Below are positions 1 to 5,158 of a stretch of DNA of 5,158 nucleotides, one piece after another. The position numbers and the translations under genes are program-made. The stretch is from an uncultured Pseudomonadales bacterium (GTDB lineage Bacteria > Pseudomonadota > Gammaproteobacteria > Pseudomonadales > Pseudohongiellaceae). The notes under the pieces are model-generated. The model was not told where the DNA came from. It did not search any database and saw only the letters and a program-made list of their open reading frames with translations. Where the stretch lies: the NCBI GenBank assembly GCA_938082955.1, contig CALKDE010000121.1, positions 1 through 5,158 on the forward strand. The letters run 5' to 3'. Numbering within the stretch: the stretch's first letter is position 1; the number at the start of each line of letters is the position of its first letter.

Positions 1-1994
1 AACCCGTCTAGACCGATATTCCCATCTCCATCTGTATCGACTATATAGGCTGAGGGAGCTCCATCTACGGTATAGGGGTGATCACTCGCTGGCGAGTTGC
101 TTCTCAAGACAGAAACCGCATCCATAACCTCTCTGGGCATATAGGCCCAATCTTCTTCACCCGACTCGCCCCCTAAAGCGTCTGTATTTCGAAACGAATG
201 CATAAAGCCATCATCGCTTCCCATATAAATACGAATGTCTGGGTTATTGACGGTATAACCGGGTGCCCGGGCGCCAAAATTAATTGGCAGTGGACGAGAA
301 TGCAACGGTGGGCCCATGATCCAGTCTCTCGCCTCAGTAACATCGCTGTCTACGTCTTGATCGTCTACATCCTGCCCTCGTAACCATCTAACCAAGTCTT
401 CTGCTTCGGCTAGTGTAGCTGCGCTAAGGTCTGCTTGCACAATAGCGGCATTGGTAACCGACAAATCTATCAGCGTTGTACCAGCAGCTGATTCTGTAAA
501 AACTGTTCTTGTAGTTGCGGAATTACCATCACCAATGCTCTTAGCACCGCCCAGGAAGCCTGGTATCAGCTGGCCTGCTCCACCGCGGGCTACCGCTCTT
601 CCGTCTCTTCCGTCAACTTCAAGGTCCACTGCTGCCGGCAGGCTGAGTTCGTCGGTCCAATAAGTTAAAGCATCGAAGGCTATCCGGCCATCGGCTCCAA
701 TAGCATTGGCACTGTATACATCAACCAATGCGAGGGTTTTCGACCCTAATGAATCGACTGTTTCTTCAATCTTTAGTTTTTTAAGGTTACCGTTCCAAGA
801 AGGCCTTGCATTCTCATCGACTTCGAACTGCGCCAAAAAAATGTTATCTGAGATATCTGAGCGGTTAAACACGTTTACCGGTACCGACGCTGCCACCAGC
901 GTGGTGCTTACCGATAGTATTTCGCTGACGACAGCTCGCAAATCTTCTAACAAGACAGCAGGATCAGTCAACGCAATAGCCGACACGGTGCCGCCGCTTG
1001 CAGCATAGCCATTGGTCGAATTATTCACCTGCGCAGCAACAAAATAAGACTGTAGGTTCTGATTTCCAACGATCTCAGGCCAAAACCCATTGCTGGGGCT
1101 TGGCGCCAGGTCAGTGCTGTACATGTTGTTTACTACATCGTTAAAGGAGGGGTTATTTCCGCCTATCGCCATGCCGCCGCTGGCGATTGAAGCTTTAAGT
1201 TCATCATCAGCATCACCGTCTTGGTTGGTAACTTGAAACATAATATTGACAGCATAAGCTTGAGAACAGGCAAATGCGGCTGTATTAACAAACGGAGTGA
1301 TATAAGTTGACCCACTTTCAATCCCTATATCCCAGGCTAAAAGTGGAAAATCTGTATCAAGGTTGTCATTGTCGTTTGATGCATAATCTTCCCACCCTAA
1401 ATGAGCGTTGTGCCACGCCTGACCGGTGAGATAGCGAAAAATTTCAAAATACATTTCCTTACCTTGATAAGGATGGGAAAGGCTGCCCCGCGGGACCGGT
1501 ATCGCATCCAGTGCGGCTAACATGTCTGCTTTCGCGCCATTGGAATCAGTGCTATCGAAGCTTTGGAGTCCTTTGATGAAGTAAGCGCCATTACTGCAAC
1601 CGGTCACCGATGGACCGCCATCGGCATCTCGCCCAGAACAACTGTCGTCATGATTAATCATGAAGGCGACCTTGACTCCGTCTAGCTCGTCAAATAGTGC
1701 TCTGAACACCGCCCTAATGCCGTCGAACAGAGTTACACGCCCAGCTCCGGTATTTAAACTCGGGTAGGCCTCTCCTAACAAAACACCACAAGCACTATTT
1801 ACATCCTTAGGTGACACTTCGGTGCAGAGGTTCGAGCCCAAATTTGACCTATAATCTAAGGTCAAAATGATCATCGGCTCAGCGCCAGCTGTGGGGCGCG
1901 CGTTTACATATATGTCGGTATCATCTGCAATTGAGTTTGCCTGCATGCTGAGAATAATTCCTAAACTCAGCAGCAATTTTCGTGTAGTAATCAT
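1..1994 (-). CDS. pilY1: PilY1-type pilus tip adhesin/assembly protein, partial (3' end outside window)
   Basis: Large secreted tip protein of type IV pili; in known systems it forms a priming complex with the minor pilins and acts in adhesion and surface sensing. The frame is open from ATG at 1994 to the window edge, 664 residues without a stop. The start has AAAAGG 7 bases upstream and lies 23 bases after pilX. Residues 1-23 look like a signal peptide (R5-K6, then LLLSLGIIL, likely cut after SIA). About 40-350 resembles the VWA-like N-terminal region, with a degenerate metal-site motif D47-Y-R-S-N51. The family linker 'SVPVNVFNRSDISDN' and 'PSWNGNLKKL' follow. The C-terminal beta-propeller begins with 'PPLHSRPLPINFG' (around H565) and the blade 'IYMGSDDGFMHSF' (589-601), then 'HPYTVDGAPSAYIVD'. 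An EF-hand-like calcium loop, D653-T-D655-G-D657-G-N659 with D663, sits at the window edge. Family assignment is firm; full length and the rest of the propeller cannot be seen. Confidence 0.95.
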   Translation of the reverse strand, partial: MITTRKLLLSLGIILSMQANSIADDTDIYVNARPTAGAEPMIILTLDYRSNLGSNLCTEVSPKDVNSACGVLLGEAYPSLNTGAGRVTLFDGIRAVFRALFDELDGVKVAFMINHDDSCSGRDADGGPSVTGCSNGAYFIKGLQSFDSTDSNGAKADMLAALDAIPVPRGSLSHPYQGKEMYFEIFRYLTGQAWHNAHLGWEDYASNDNDNLDTDFPLLAWDIGIESGSTYITPFVNTAAFACSQAYAVNIMFQVTNQDGDADDELKASIASGGMAIGGNNPSFNDVVNNMYSTDLAPSPSNGFWPEIVGNQNLQSYFVAAQVNNSTNGYAASGGTVSAIALTDPAVLLEDLRAVVSEILSVSTTLVAASVPVNVFNRSDISDNIFLAQFEVDENARPSWNGNLKKLKIEETVDSLGSKTLALVDVYSANAIGADGRIAFDALTYWTDELSLPAAVDLEVDGRDGRAVARGGAGQLIPGFLGGAKSIGDGNSATTRTVFTESAAGTTLIDLSVTNAAIVQADLSAATLAEAEDLVRWLRGQDVDDQDVDSDVTEARDWIMGPPLHSRPLPINFGARAPGYTVNNPDIRIYMGSDDGFMHSFRNTDALGGESGEEDWAYMPREVMDAVSVLRSNSPASDHPYTVDGAPSAYIVDTDGDGNIGLDG

Positions 1995-2017
1995 AGGCTG
2001 ACCTTTTGCATATATGC

Positions 2018-2551
2018 TTAGTTAGTTTGAGTGCCACGTGGCACTAACACCATTACGCCCTGCGATATTCCCACCTTTCCTTCATTGTCAACGGAGCCGT
2101 CATATGTTGCATCAACCTCAAACCGCGCTGCAAAAAAAGCATCGGCACTCGAGTTTATACCCCGTGGAGCTGGCATGAGCGCAGGCGCAAGCCTCTCCAC
2201 AATAACTTCGGCTTTATTGGTTTCTACCAAAGGCAATAAGTTTTCACTAATTGCGATGCTATTTTCCGTACAGCCCCTTACGTTAGCAGTACAATTTACG
2301 AACCCCACGTTACCGGATACGATGAGATTATTGGGATTTCCTATTACTTCATCGACTATCGATTGAGTCATCTCCGCCGTACTCACCCGGGTTTCTTCAT
2401 TACCGGCCATGCGCAGGCCAAGCGTACTCGTGCGCATCGTGGTGGTAGCGCTAAGAATCAGCAGCAACATGAAAATCAAAGAAATAATAAGCAAAGCTCC
2501 TTGCTCATTACGCCCAGCGATAGCGGTTTTTGTTTGATTCGCAAGTCTCAT
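2018..2551 (-). CDS. pilX: Type IV pilus minor pilin PilX
   Basis: Minor pilin of 177 residues, placed in the inner membrane and then in the pilus tip complex with PilV, PilW and PilY1. A class III leader ends at 'RNEQG' (G18), followed by A19 and the hydrophobic stretch ALLIISLIFMLLLIL. Mature position 5 is Ile23, not Glu; loss of Glu5 is typical of PilX and its type II secretion counterpart GspK. The family signature 'MRTSTLGLRMAGNEE' follows at 39-53. C87 and C94 could form a disulfide. The C-terminal part has 'FFAARFEVDATYD' (139-151) and a final strand 'GVMVLVPR'. The start ATG overlaps the pilW stop as ATGA, with a strong AGGAGG 9 bases upstream inside pilW, so it is both coupled and independently well initiated. 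The last codons contain a 16-bp palindrome (separate entry). Confidence 0.93.
   Translation of the reverse strand: MRLANQTKTAIAGRNEQGALLIISLIFMLLLILSATTTMRTSTLGLRMAGNEETRVSTAEMTQSIVDEVIGNPNNLIVSGNVGFVNCTANVRGCTENSIAISENLLPLVETNKAEVIVERLAPALMPAPRGINSSADAFFAARFEVDATYDGSVDNEGKVGISQGVMVLVPRGTQTN
2030..2045. repeat. 16-bp perfect palindrome at the 3' end of pilX
   Basis: AGTGCCACGTGGCACT equals its own reverse complement and encodes part of the LVPRGT end of PilX. As RNA it can fold as a 6-bp stem with an ACGT loop, ending ten bases before the pilX stop codon and about 36 bases before the pilY1 start. A further palindrome, GCATATATGC (2008-2017), fills the space between the pilX stop and the pilY1 ribosome site. 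Confidence 0.6.
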
Positions 2552-3513
2552 GTACCTATCCCTCCTAGGTTCGCCGGATTCCGCAATATCACAGTTGTAC
2601 TGAATACCCGCCTGAAAAAACCATCATTTGCCGCCGCTATGTTCACAGACCCTAGGTTATAGGCTTTGTCATTTGTGTAATTTGGTATTTGGTTCAAACT
2701 TCTTACCAGCACGTAAATCCTGGCAACAACACTGTCGAAAATTTCACTCGCTGTAGGGGTAGCTGTATAGTAATCCGCAATCGAATCGTCGTCGTTGTCT
2801 ACGCCATATTCAATCTGCAAGTTTTCAACCCCTTCCACAAGGCATTCCGTGCTCATAGCAGGTGGTGAGCTATTCTGCAGAAAGCCCCGACACAGGGACG
2901 GGATACCATCCCCAAGAGTAAAAGAATAATCGCGTAAAAAGTACATGCGCGGTAGATAGGCCCAATTAGTAACCGTGCCAGTCATCGCCGGAGGCGCGCC
3001 TGCACTGCCTAAAAACATGATTCCAGCGACACCATTGGTACGCATATACATCTGATTGACACGTATATCAGCGTCTATTGTATCGCTGTCGGCCACTCGT
3101 TTTGCCGCGAGAATATCGGTTCCCACCACTACATTCCCACTAGGTAAGCAATCAAAAGCCGCTGCAACTGTGCTAGCTGTAGCATTATTTAGAAACTGCA
3201 TGGCAACCAGATCCATCGCCCATGGATTAACCCCGTCCCCACAATCGACGCCAACACTAACCGAAACATCTTCGGTCGCACTACTAATATCCAAAAACTT
3301 TCCCCAAAACCCCGACATTGCTATCTCCCGGCTAATGGTGCGTACTACATAGCGGCCATTTTCCATCGTACGTGCGATTTCTTCATCCTGCGTAGCGCTA
3401 CGACTATTCTGAATAAACACGATTACTACACTGCCCGATAACACGAGTCCTAACCCTAATGCGACCATCAGTTCGATGAGTGAGAAACCTTGTTGTTTAC
3501 TTGTAATATTCAT
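2548..3513 (-). CDS. pilW: Type IV pilus minor pilin PilW
   Basis: Minor pilin of 321 residues, the largest in this set, as usual for PilW. The leader MNITSKQQG is cut after G9, giving mature 'FSLIELMVALG' with Glu14 at position +5. This is the canonical N-terminal methylation and assembly helix. Family features are 'ENGRYVVRTISREIAMSGFWG' in two parts (51-58 and 59-71), cysteines C91, C122, C208 and C224 (likely two disulfides), 'LVEGVENLQIEYGVDNDDD' (225-243, the acidic loop typical of PilW), and 'RRVFSTTVILRN' (301-312) near the end. It starts 6 bases after the pilV stop. No Shine-Dalgarno sequence is visible in the preceding bases (GCTCCCTGAATCGAC), so translation probably depends on coupling to pilV. 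The product is inferred to connect the PilV/FimU part of the tip complex to PilX/PilY1, as in characterised systems. Confidence 0.95.
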   Translation of the reverse strand: MNITSKQQGFSLIELMVALGLGLVLSGSVVIVFIQNSRSATQDEEIARTMENGRYVVRTISREIAMSGFWGKFLDISSATEDVSVSVGVDCGDGVNPWAMDLVAMQFLNNATASTVAAAFDCLPSGNVVVGTDILAAKRVADSDTIDADIRVNQMYMRTNGVAGIMFLGSAGAPPAMTGTVTNWAYLPRMYFLRDYSFTLGDGIPSLCRGFLQNSSPPAMSTECLVEGVENLQIEYGVDNDDDSIADYYTATPTASEIFDSVVARIYVLVRSLNQIPNYTNDKAYNLGSVNIAAANDGFFRRVFSTTVILRNPANLGGIGT

Positions 3514-3519
3514 GTCGAT

Positions 3520-4119
3520 TCAGGGAGCAATGTACGTGTCAAAAGTCAATAATCGGCGAAACTCTTCATTGGCGCCATACTTACCGCTAGCAACACCACA
3601 CATATTTGCAGACACATTGCTCAGTTCAGTAATGCCACGCCACACTATGCTTATGGTATAAACACCGGCACCACCGGCGACAGGCCCGGAGATACATCCG
3701 GTGGGCCTCACCATCCCGCCTGTCTCTGTATTGGTGCCATCTATATCTCGATTTTCTGAAGAGCCATCCATTAAATCTTCCCACTGCCATAGGTCATAGG
3801 CGGCGAGTTGCAACGTATTACACTGAGCCGCTGCCGTACAAGTCGTTACCGGCTGAGTGAGAGTTCCACCGCCAACACCCAAAGTGCGGTATTGACTCAA
3901 AGAAACAGGGTTAGCCCGCATTCTTTCCACAATATCCTTAGCTAAAACAGTTGCCGAGGTTCGCTGTATGGCACTGAAATTGGACTTTTTAGCCATAGTT
4001 TGCAGACCGGCAATATTGAGAATTCCAATGCTGAGAACGAGCATAGCTATCAGCACTTCAATCATTCCGGATCCACGCTGTATACGCTGTGATGTAAACT
4101 TTTGTGAAGTAAAGGACAC
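3520..4119 (-). CDS. pilV: Type IV pilus minor pilin PilV
   Basis: Minor pilin of 199 residues. The leader ends 'QRIQRG' (G16); mature protein begins 'SGMIEVLIAMLVLSIGILN' with Glu21 at position +5. Diagnostic PilV blocks are 'GLQTMAKKSNFSAIQRT' (38-54), 'KDIVERMRANP' (61-71), 'AAYDLWQWEDLM' (107-118), 'VYTISIVWRG' (153-162) and the end 'EEFRRLLTFDTYI'. Cysteines C94, C100, C142 and C174 could pair. The start is GTG at 4117-4119: a TAG lies two codons upstream in frame, and no ATG occurs before the transmembrane helix, so GTG is the only ordinary start able to give an intact leader. The upstream bases (GACAAGAATAGATC) hold no good ribosome site. It lies 26 bases after fimT in the same transcript. 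A weak start may keep PilV low relative to its neighbours (inference). Confidence 0.94.
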   Translation of the reverse strand: MSFTSQKFTSQRIQRGSGMIEVLIAMLVLSIGILNIAGLQTMAKKSNFSAIQRTSATVLAKDIVERMRANPVSLSQYRTLGVGGGTLTQPVTTCTAAAQCNTLQLAAYDLWQWEDLMDGSSENRDIDGTNTETGGMVRPTGCISGPVAGGAGVYTISIVWRGITELSNVSANMCGVASGKYGANEEFRRLLTFDTYIAP

Positions 4120-4145
4120 GATCTATTCTTGTCGGTTGGTATCGC

Positions 4146-4667
4146 TTACGGGCATGTTGAACTTGCCACACGAGGTCGACCGGTTGCATTTATGAAGATC
4201 GTGTTAGCAAAGTTCCCGTTAACACAAATATTGATGGAACCATTCGTGGTTATGCCACCAGAGGGAAGAAAACTTATCACATTGGTATAATTTACCGTTG
4301 TGACCGACGCATTTCTGCTCATACCTGTGAATGTATTAATTACCTCTTCACCTGCATCCTTGACCCCGTCGGCATCAGTATCTTCGAAGGAGATCCAGCC
4401 AGATTGCCAGCTTTCGGTATTATCGCAACTCGTTGGTACAGTTGGATTAATCTTACAGAGCGTCACCATATTATTACGCGTCGCCGAGTCGCTTCTTGCC
4501 AACAAAAGCGATGTAAAAAAATCAGCGGCTTCGCTGTCCGCCTGACTGCTTTCAATAAGGTTGGTTAGTGGCGGTAATGACACAGACGCCAACACGGCCG
4601 TAATGCTAAGGGTGACGAGGATCTCCACCATCGTCAGCCCTGTTTGTCTTCTTGTTTTCACATCCAT
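4146..4667 (-). CDS. fimT: GspH/FimT-family minor pilin (FimT/FimU-like), first gene of the operon
   Basis: Minor pilin of 173 residues from ATG 4667. The leader 'MDVKTRRQTG' is cut after G10; the mature start 'LTMVEILVTLSI' has Glu15 at +5. Family blocks are 'FFTSLLLARSDSATRNNMV' (50-68), 'WQSGWISFEDTDADG' with a D-x-D-x-D acidic loop (87-101), 'ISFLPSGGITTNGSINICV' (131-149) and the end 'IFINATGRPRVASSTCP'. Cysteines C71, C81, C148 and C172 suit two disulfides. GRPR at 163-166 matches the GRxR motif reported for DNA-binding FimT of naturally competent bacteria. Position at the head of pilVWXY1 equals that of Pseudomonas fimU, so fimU is an equally fair name. Start choice is uncertain: GTG 4670, ATG 4667 and GTG 4661 are all in frame. 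AGGTGAT at 4667-4673 overlaps the first two starts and is spaced correctly for GTG 4661, which would leave the leader VKTRRQTG. The mature protein is the same in each case. Confidence 0.92.
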   Translation of the reverse strand: MDVKTRRQTGLTMVEILVTLSITAVLASVSLPPLTNLIESSQADSEAADFFTSLLLARSDSATRNNMVTLCKINPTVPTSCDNTESWQSGWISFEDTDADGVKDAGEEVINTFTGMSRNASVTTVNYTNVISFLPSGGITTNGSINICVNGNFANTIFINATGRPRVASSTCP

Positions 4668-4738
4668 CACCTTTGCTTACCTACCTGCGGGAATCGAGAT
4701 ATTTGAAATTACGCCCGAGTGCCCCCTTATCGCGGGAA

Positions 4739-4747
4739 ATTATAACA
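4739..4747 (-). promoter_or_regulatory. Extended -10 promoter candidate for the minor-pilin operon
   Basis: The minus strand reads TGTTATAAT, a perfect extended -10 (TG-N-TATAAT), about 70 bases before the fimT start. The -35 position holds only a poor match (near ACATTA), as is common for extended -10 promoters. The perfect inverted repeat at 4765-4803 begins just upstream, where an activator or repressor would sit. Likely the main operon promoter, inferred from sequence only. Confidence 0.5.
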
Positions 4748-4764
4748 AGACCTTCCAATATTAA

Positions 4765-4803
4765 TGTGACTCAGGTCTAGCTTAAAGTTTGCGCTGAGTC
4801 ACA
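4765..4803. repeat. Perfect 10-bp inverted repeat, candidate operator
   Basis: Arms TGTGACTCAG (4765-4774) and CTGAGTCACA (4794-4803) are perfect reverse complements separated by 19 bases. The repeat covers about -33 to -71 relative to the predicted start of transcription from the extended -10 at 4739-4747. Neither side has a run of T, so a Rho-independent terminator is unlikely. The arm centres are 29 bases apart, close to three helical turns, which fits two protein subunits or dimers on one DNA face (inference). Confidence 0.55.
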
Positions 4804-4880
4804 AACATCAACTAAATCAGAAAAATAATCAAAATAAGCGTAGTAGTTGCTTAGATCGAAGCAGCCTAAGGAGGATTAAC

Positions 4881-5057
4881 CTAAGCTATTTCCGCTATGG
4901 ACAAAGTATTACCTTCCGCCAGCTTATCAATAAAAGCAGGCTTAATTAGCTTTATACACTTTAATTGTAGGTTTTCCAACGAGGATGAGAATGGCTTGAA
5001 GTCTGCAGGAAGCGAGGTAAAAGCATCATTTCTGTGCCCGGTATAGATCCCAGAAAA
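4881..5057 (-). other. Protein-like open frame without ATG, next to tRNA-His; possible gene remnant
   Basis: From the base after the tRNA CCA end, one minus-strand frame stays open for 58 codons to a TAG at 4881-4883. It includes 'GHRNDAFTSLPADFKPF', 'LENLQLKCIKLIKPAF' and 'IDKLAEGNTLSIAEIA'. The composition looks like a real protein, but there is no ATG or GTG in frame and only TTG at 4977-4979 as a possible start. No ribosome site precedes that TTG. I do not recognise the family. It could be a decayed 3' fragment of a gene, a piece left by an element that used the tRNA as target, or a chance frame. The opposite strand also holds a 49-codon ATG frame (4897-5046). Confidence 0.25.
4951..4979 (-). 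promoter_or_regulatory. Second sigma70-like promoter candidate, distal
   Basis: On the minus strand TTGGAA (4974-4979) and TATAAA (4951-4956) are separated by exactly 17 bases. They match consensus at 4 of 6 and 5 of 6 positions, and TG directly precedes the -10 hexamer. It would give an untranslated leader of about 275 bases before fimT. It lies inside a protein-like frame, so it may be chance. Confidence 0.3.
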
Positions 5058-5134
5058 TGGGGTGACTGACGGGGTTCGAACCCGCGACCACCGGAGTCAC
5101 AGTCCAGGGCTCTACCAGCTGAGCTACAGTCACC
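5058..5134 (-). tRNA. tRNA-His (anticodon GTG)
   Basis: The minus strand folds as a complete 77-base tRNA. It has acceptor arm GGTGACTG paired with CAGTCACC, D arm GCTC..GAGC, anticodon stem CTGGA/TCCGG (one T-G wobble) around loop CTGTGAC, and T arm CGGGTTCGAACCCCG. CCA is encoded at 5058-5060. The extra 5' G (5134) opposite C73 is the identity element of histidine tRNAs and here is encoded in the DNA. The anticodon GTG reads CAC and CAT codons. Its promoter must lie beyond the right edge: only 24 bases precede it and they show no -10. It points the same way as the pilin operon. Confidence 0.97.
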
Positions 5135-5158
5135 ATTGATCGCTAAACTGCGGTGATT

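Larger units (their letters stand above)
4671..5057. other. Intergenic region between tRNA-His and fimT
   Basis: This 387-base stretch holds no gene I can support. It contains the two promoter candidates, the 10-bp inverted repeat, the open frame beside the tRNA, and a short direct repeat CCTAAG (4865-4870 and 4880-4885) flanking GGAGGATTAA. I saw no terminator with a stem and T-run downstream of the tRNA on the minus strand, so read-through from the tRNA towards fimT cannot be excluded. Confidence 0.6.

Noticed and set aside
2024..2044. LVPRGT at the PilX C-terminus resembles a thrombin cleavage site used in vectors
   Set aside because: It is the natural end of a GspK/PilX-like strand, and nothing else in the window suggests vector sequence.
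2031..2366. Plus-strand open frames across pilX, pilW, pilV, fimT and pilY1 (for example 2031-2366, 3056-3352, 706-1008)
   Set aside because: All lie antisense to well-recognised pilin genes, and none has pilin or other family features.
4765..4803. CRP/Vfr site suggested by TGTGA and TCACA half-sites
   Set aside because: The half-sites are far more than the 6 bases apart required by CRP-type sites; the symmetry is of a different scale.
4765..4803. Inverted repeat as a Rho-independent terminator
   Set aside because: The loop is 19 bases and no T-run follows on either strand.
4865..4886. Short direct repeat CCTAAG flanking GGAGGATTAA as a regulator site
   Set aside because: Two six-base copies are too short to separate from chance without comparison.
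4897..5046. Plus-strand 49-codon ATG frame (MDKVLPSASLSIKAG...) with GGAGG upstream
   Set aside because: GGAGG (4870-4874) is 22 bases from the ATG, too far to serve it. The opposite strand is also open here, and no family is recognised. Noted in the findings but not called a gene.

Overview
The window is the promoter-proximal part of a type IV pilus minor-pilin operon, read entirely on the minus strand. Its order is tRNA-His, a 390-base regulatory gap, fimT/fimU-like pilin, pilV, pilW, pilX, pilY1. The pilY1 gene runs off the left edge. The gene order matches the fimU-pilV-pilW-pilX-pilY1 cluster of Pseudomonas and other gammaproteobacteria. The gene families, the type of PilY1 (a 'LTLDYRSNL' N-terminus and a 'SVPVNVFNRSDISDN' linker) and the encoded CCA and G-1 of the tRNA all point to a gammaproteobacterium. 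A marine or free-living one with moderate GC is likely, but I cannot name the genus.

Layout from right to left, in the direction of transcription: tRNA-His(GTG) at 5058-5134. Next, 4671-5057 has no convincing gene. It holds two sigma70-like promoter candidates, a perfect 10-bp inverted repeat next to the nearer one, and a protein-like open frame with no ATG that touches the tRNA 3' end. Then come fimT (4146-4667), pilV (3520-4119, GTG start), pilW (2548-3513), pilX (2018-2551, overlapping pilW by ATGA) and pilY1 (1-1994, 664 codons visible, 3' end missing). Junctions are 26, 6, -4 and 23 bases, so the five genes are almost certainly one transcript.

How the parts work together: FimT/FimU, PilV, PilW and PilX are made as prepilins with short basic leaders that the peptidase PilD cuts after a glycine. 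They then lie in the inner membrane by their N-terminal helix. In characterised systems these minor pilins assemble with PilY1 into a tip complex that primes pilus polymerisation and carries adhesion and surface-sensing functions. PilX here lacks the usual Glu at mature position 5, as expected of the GspK-like tip pilin. The FimT-like protein ends in a GRPR motif, which matches the GRxR DNA-binding motif of FimT proteins used in DNA uptake, so a role in natural transformation is possible.

I found no CRISPR, no insertion sequence and no clearly undescribed system. The points most worth a second look are the inverted repeat by the promoter, the orphan frame beside the tRNA, the 16-bp palindrome at the end of pilX, and the GRPR motif.
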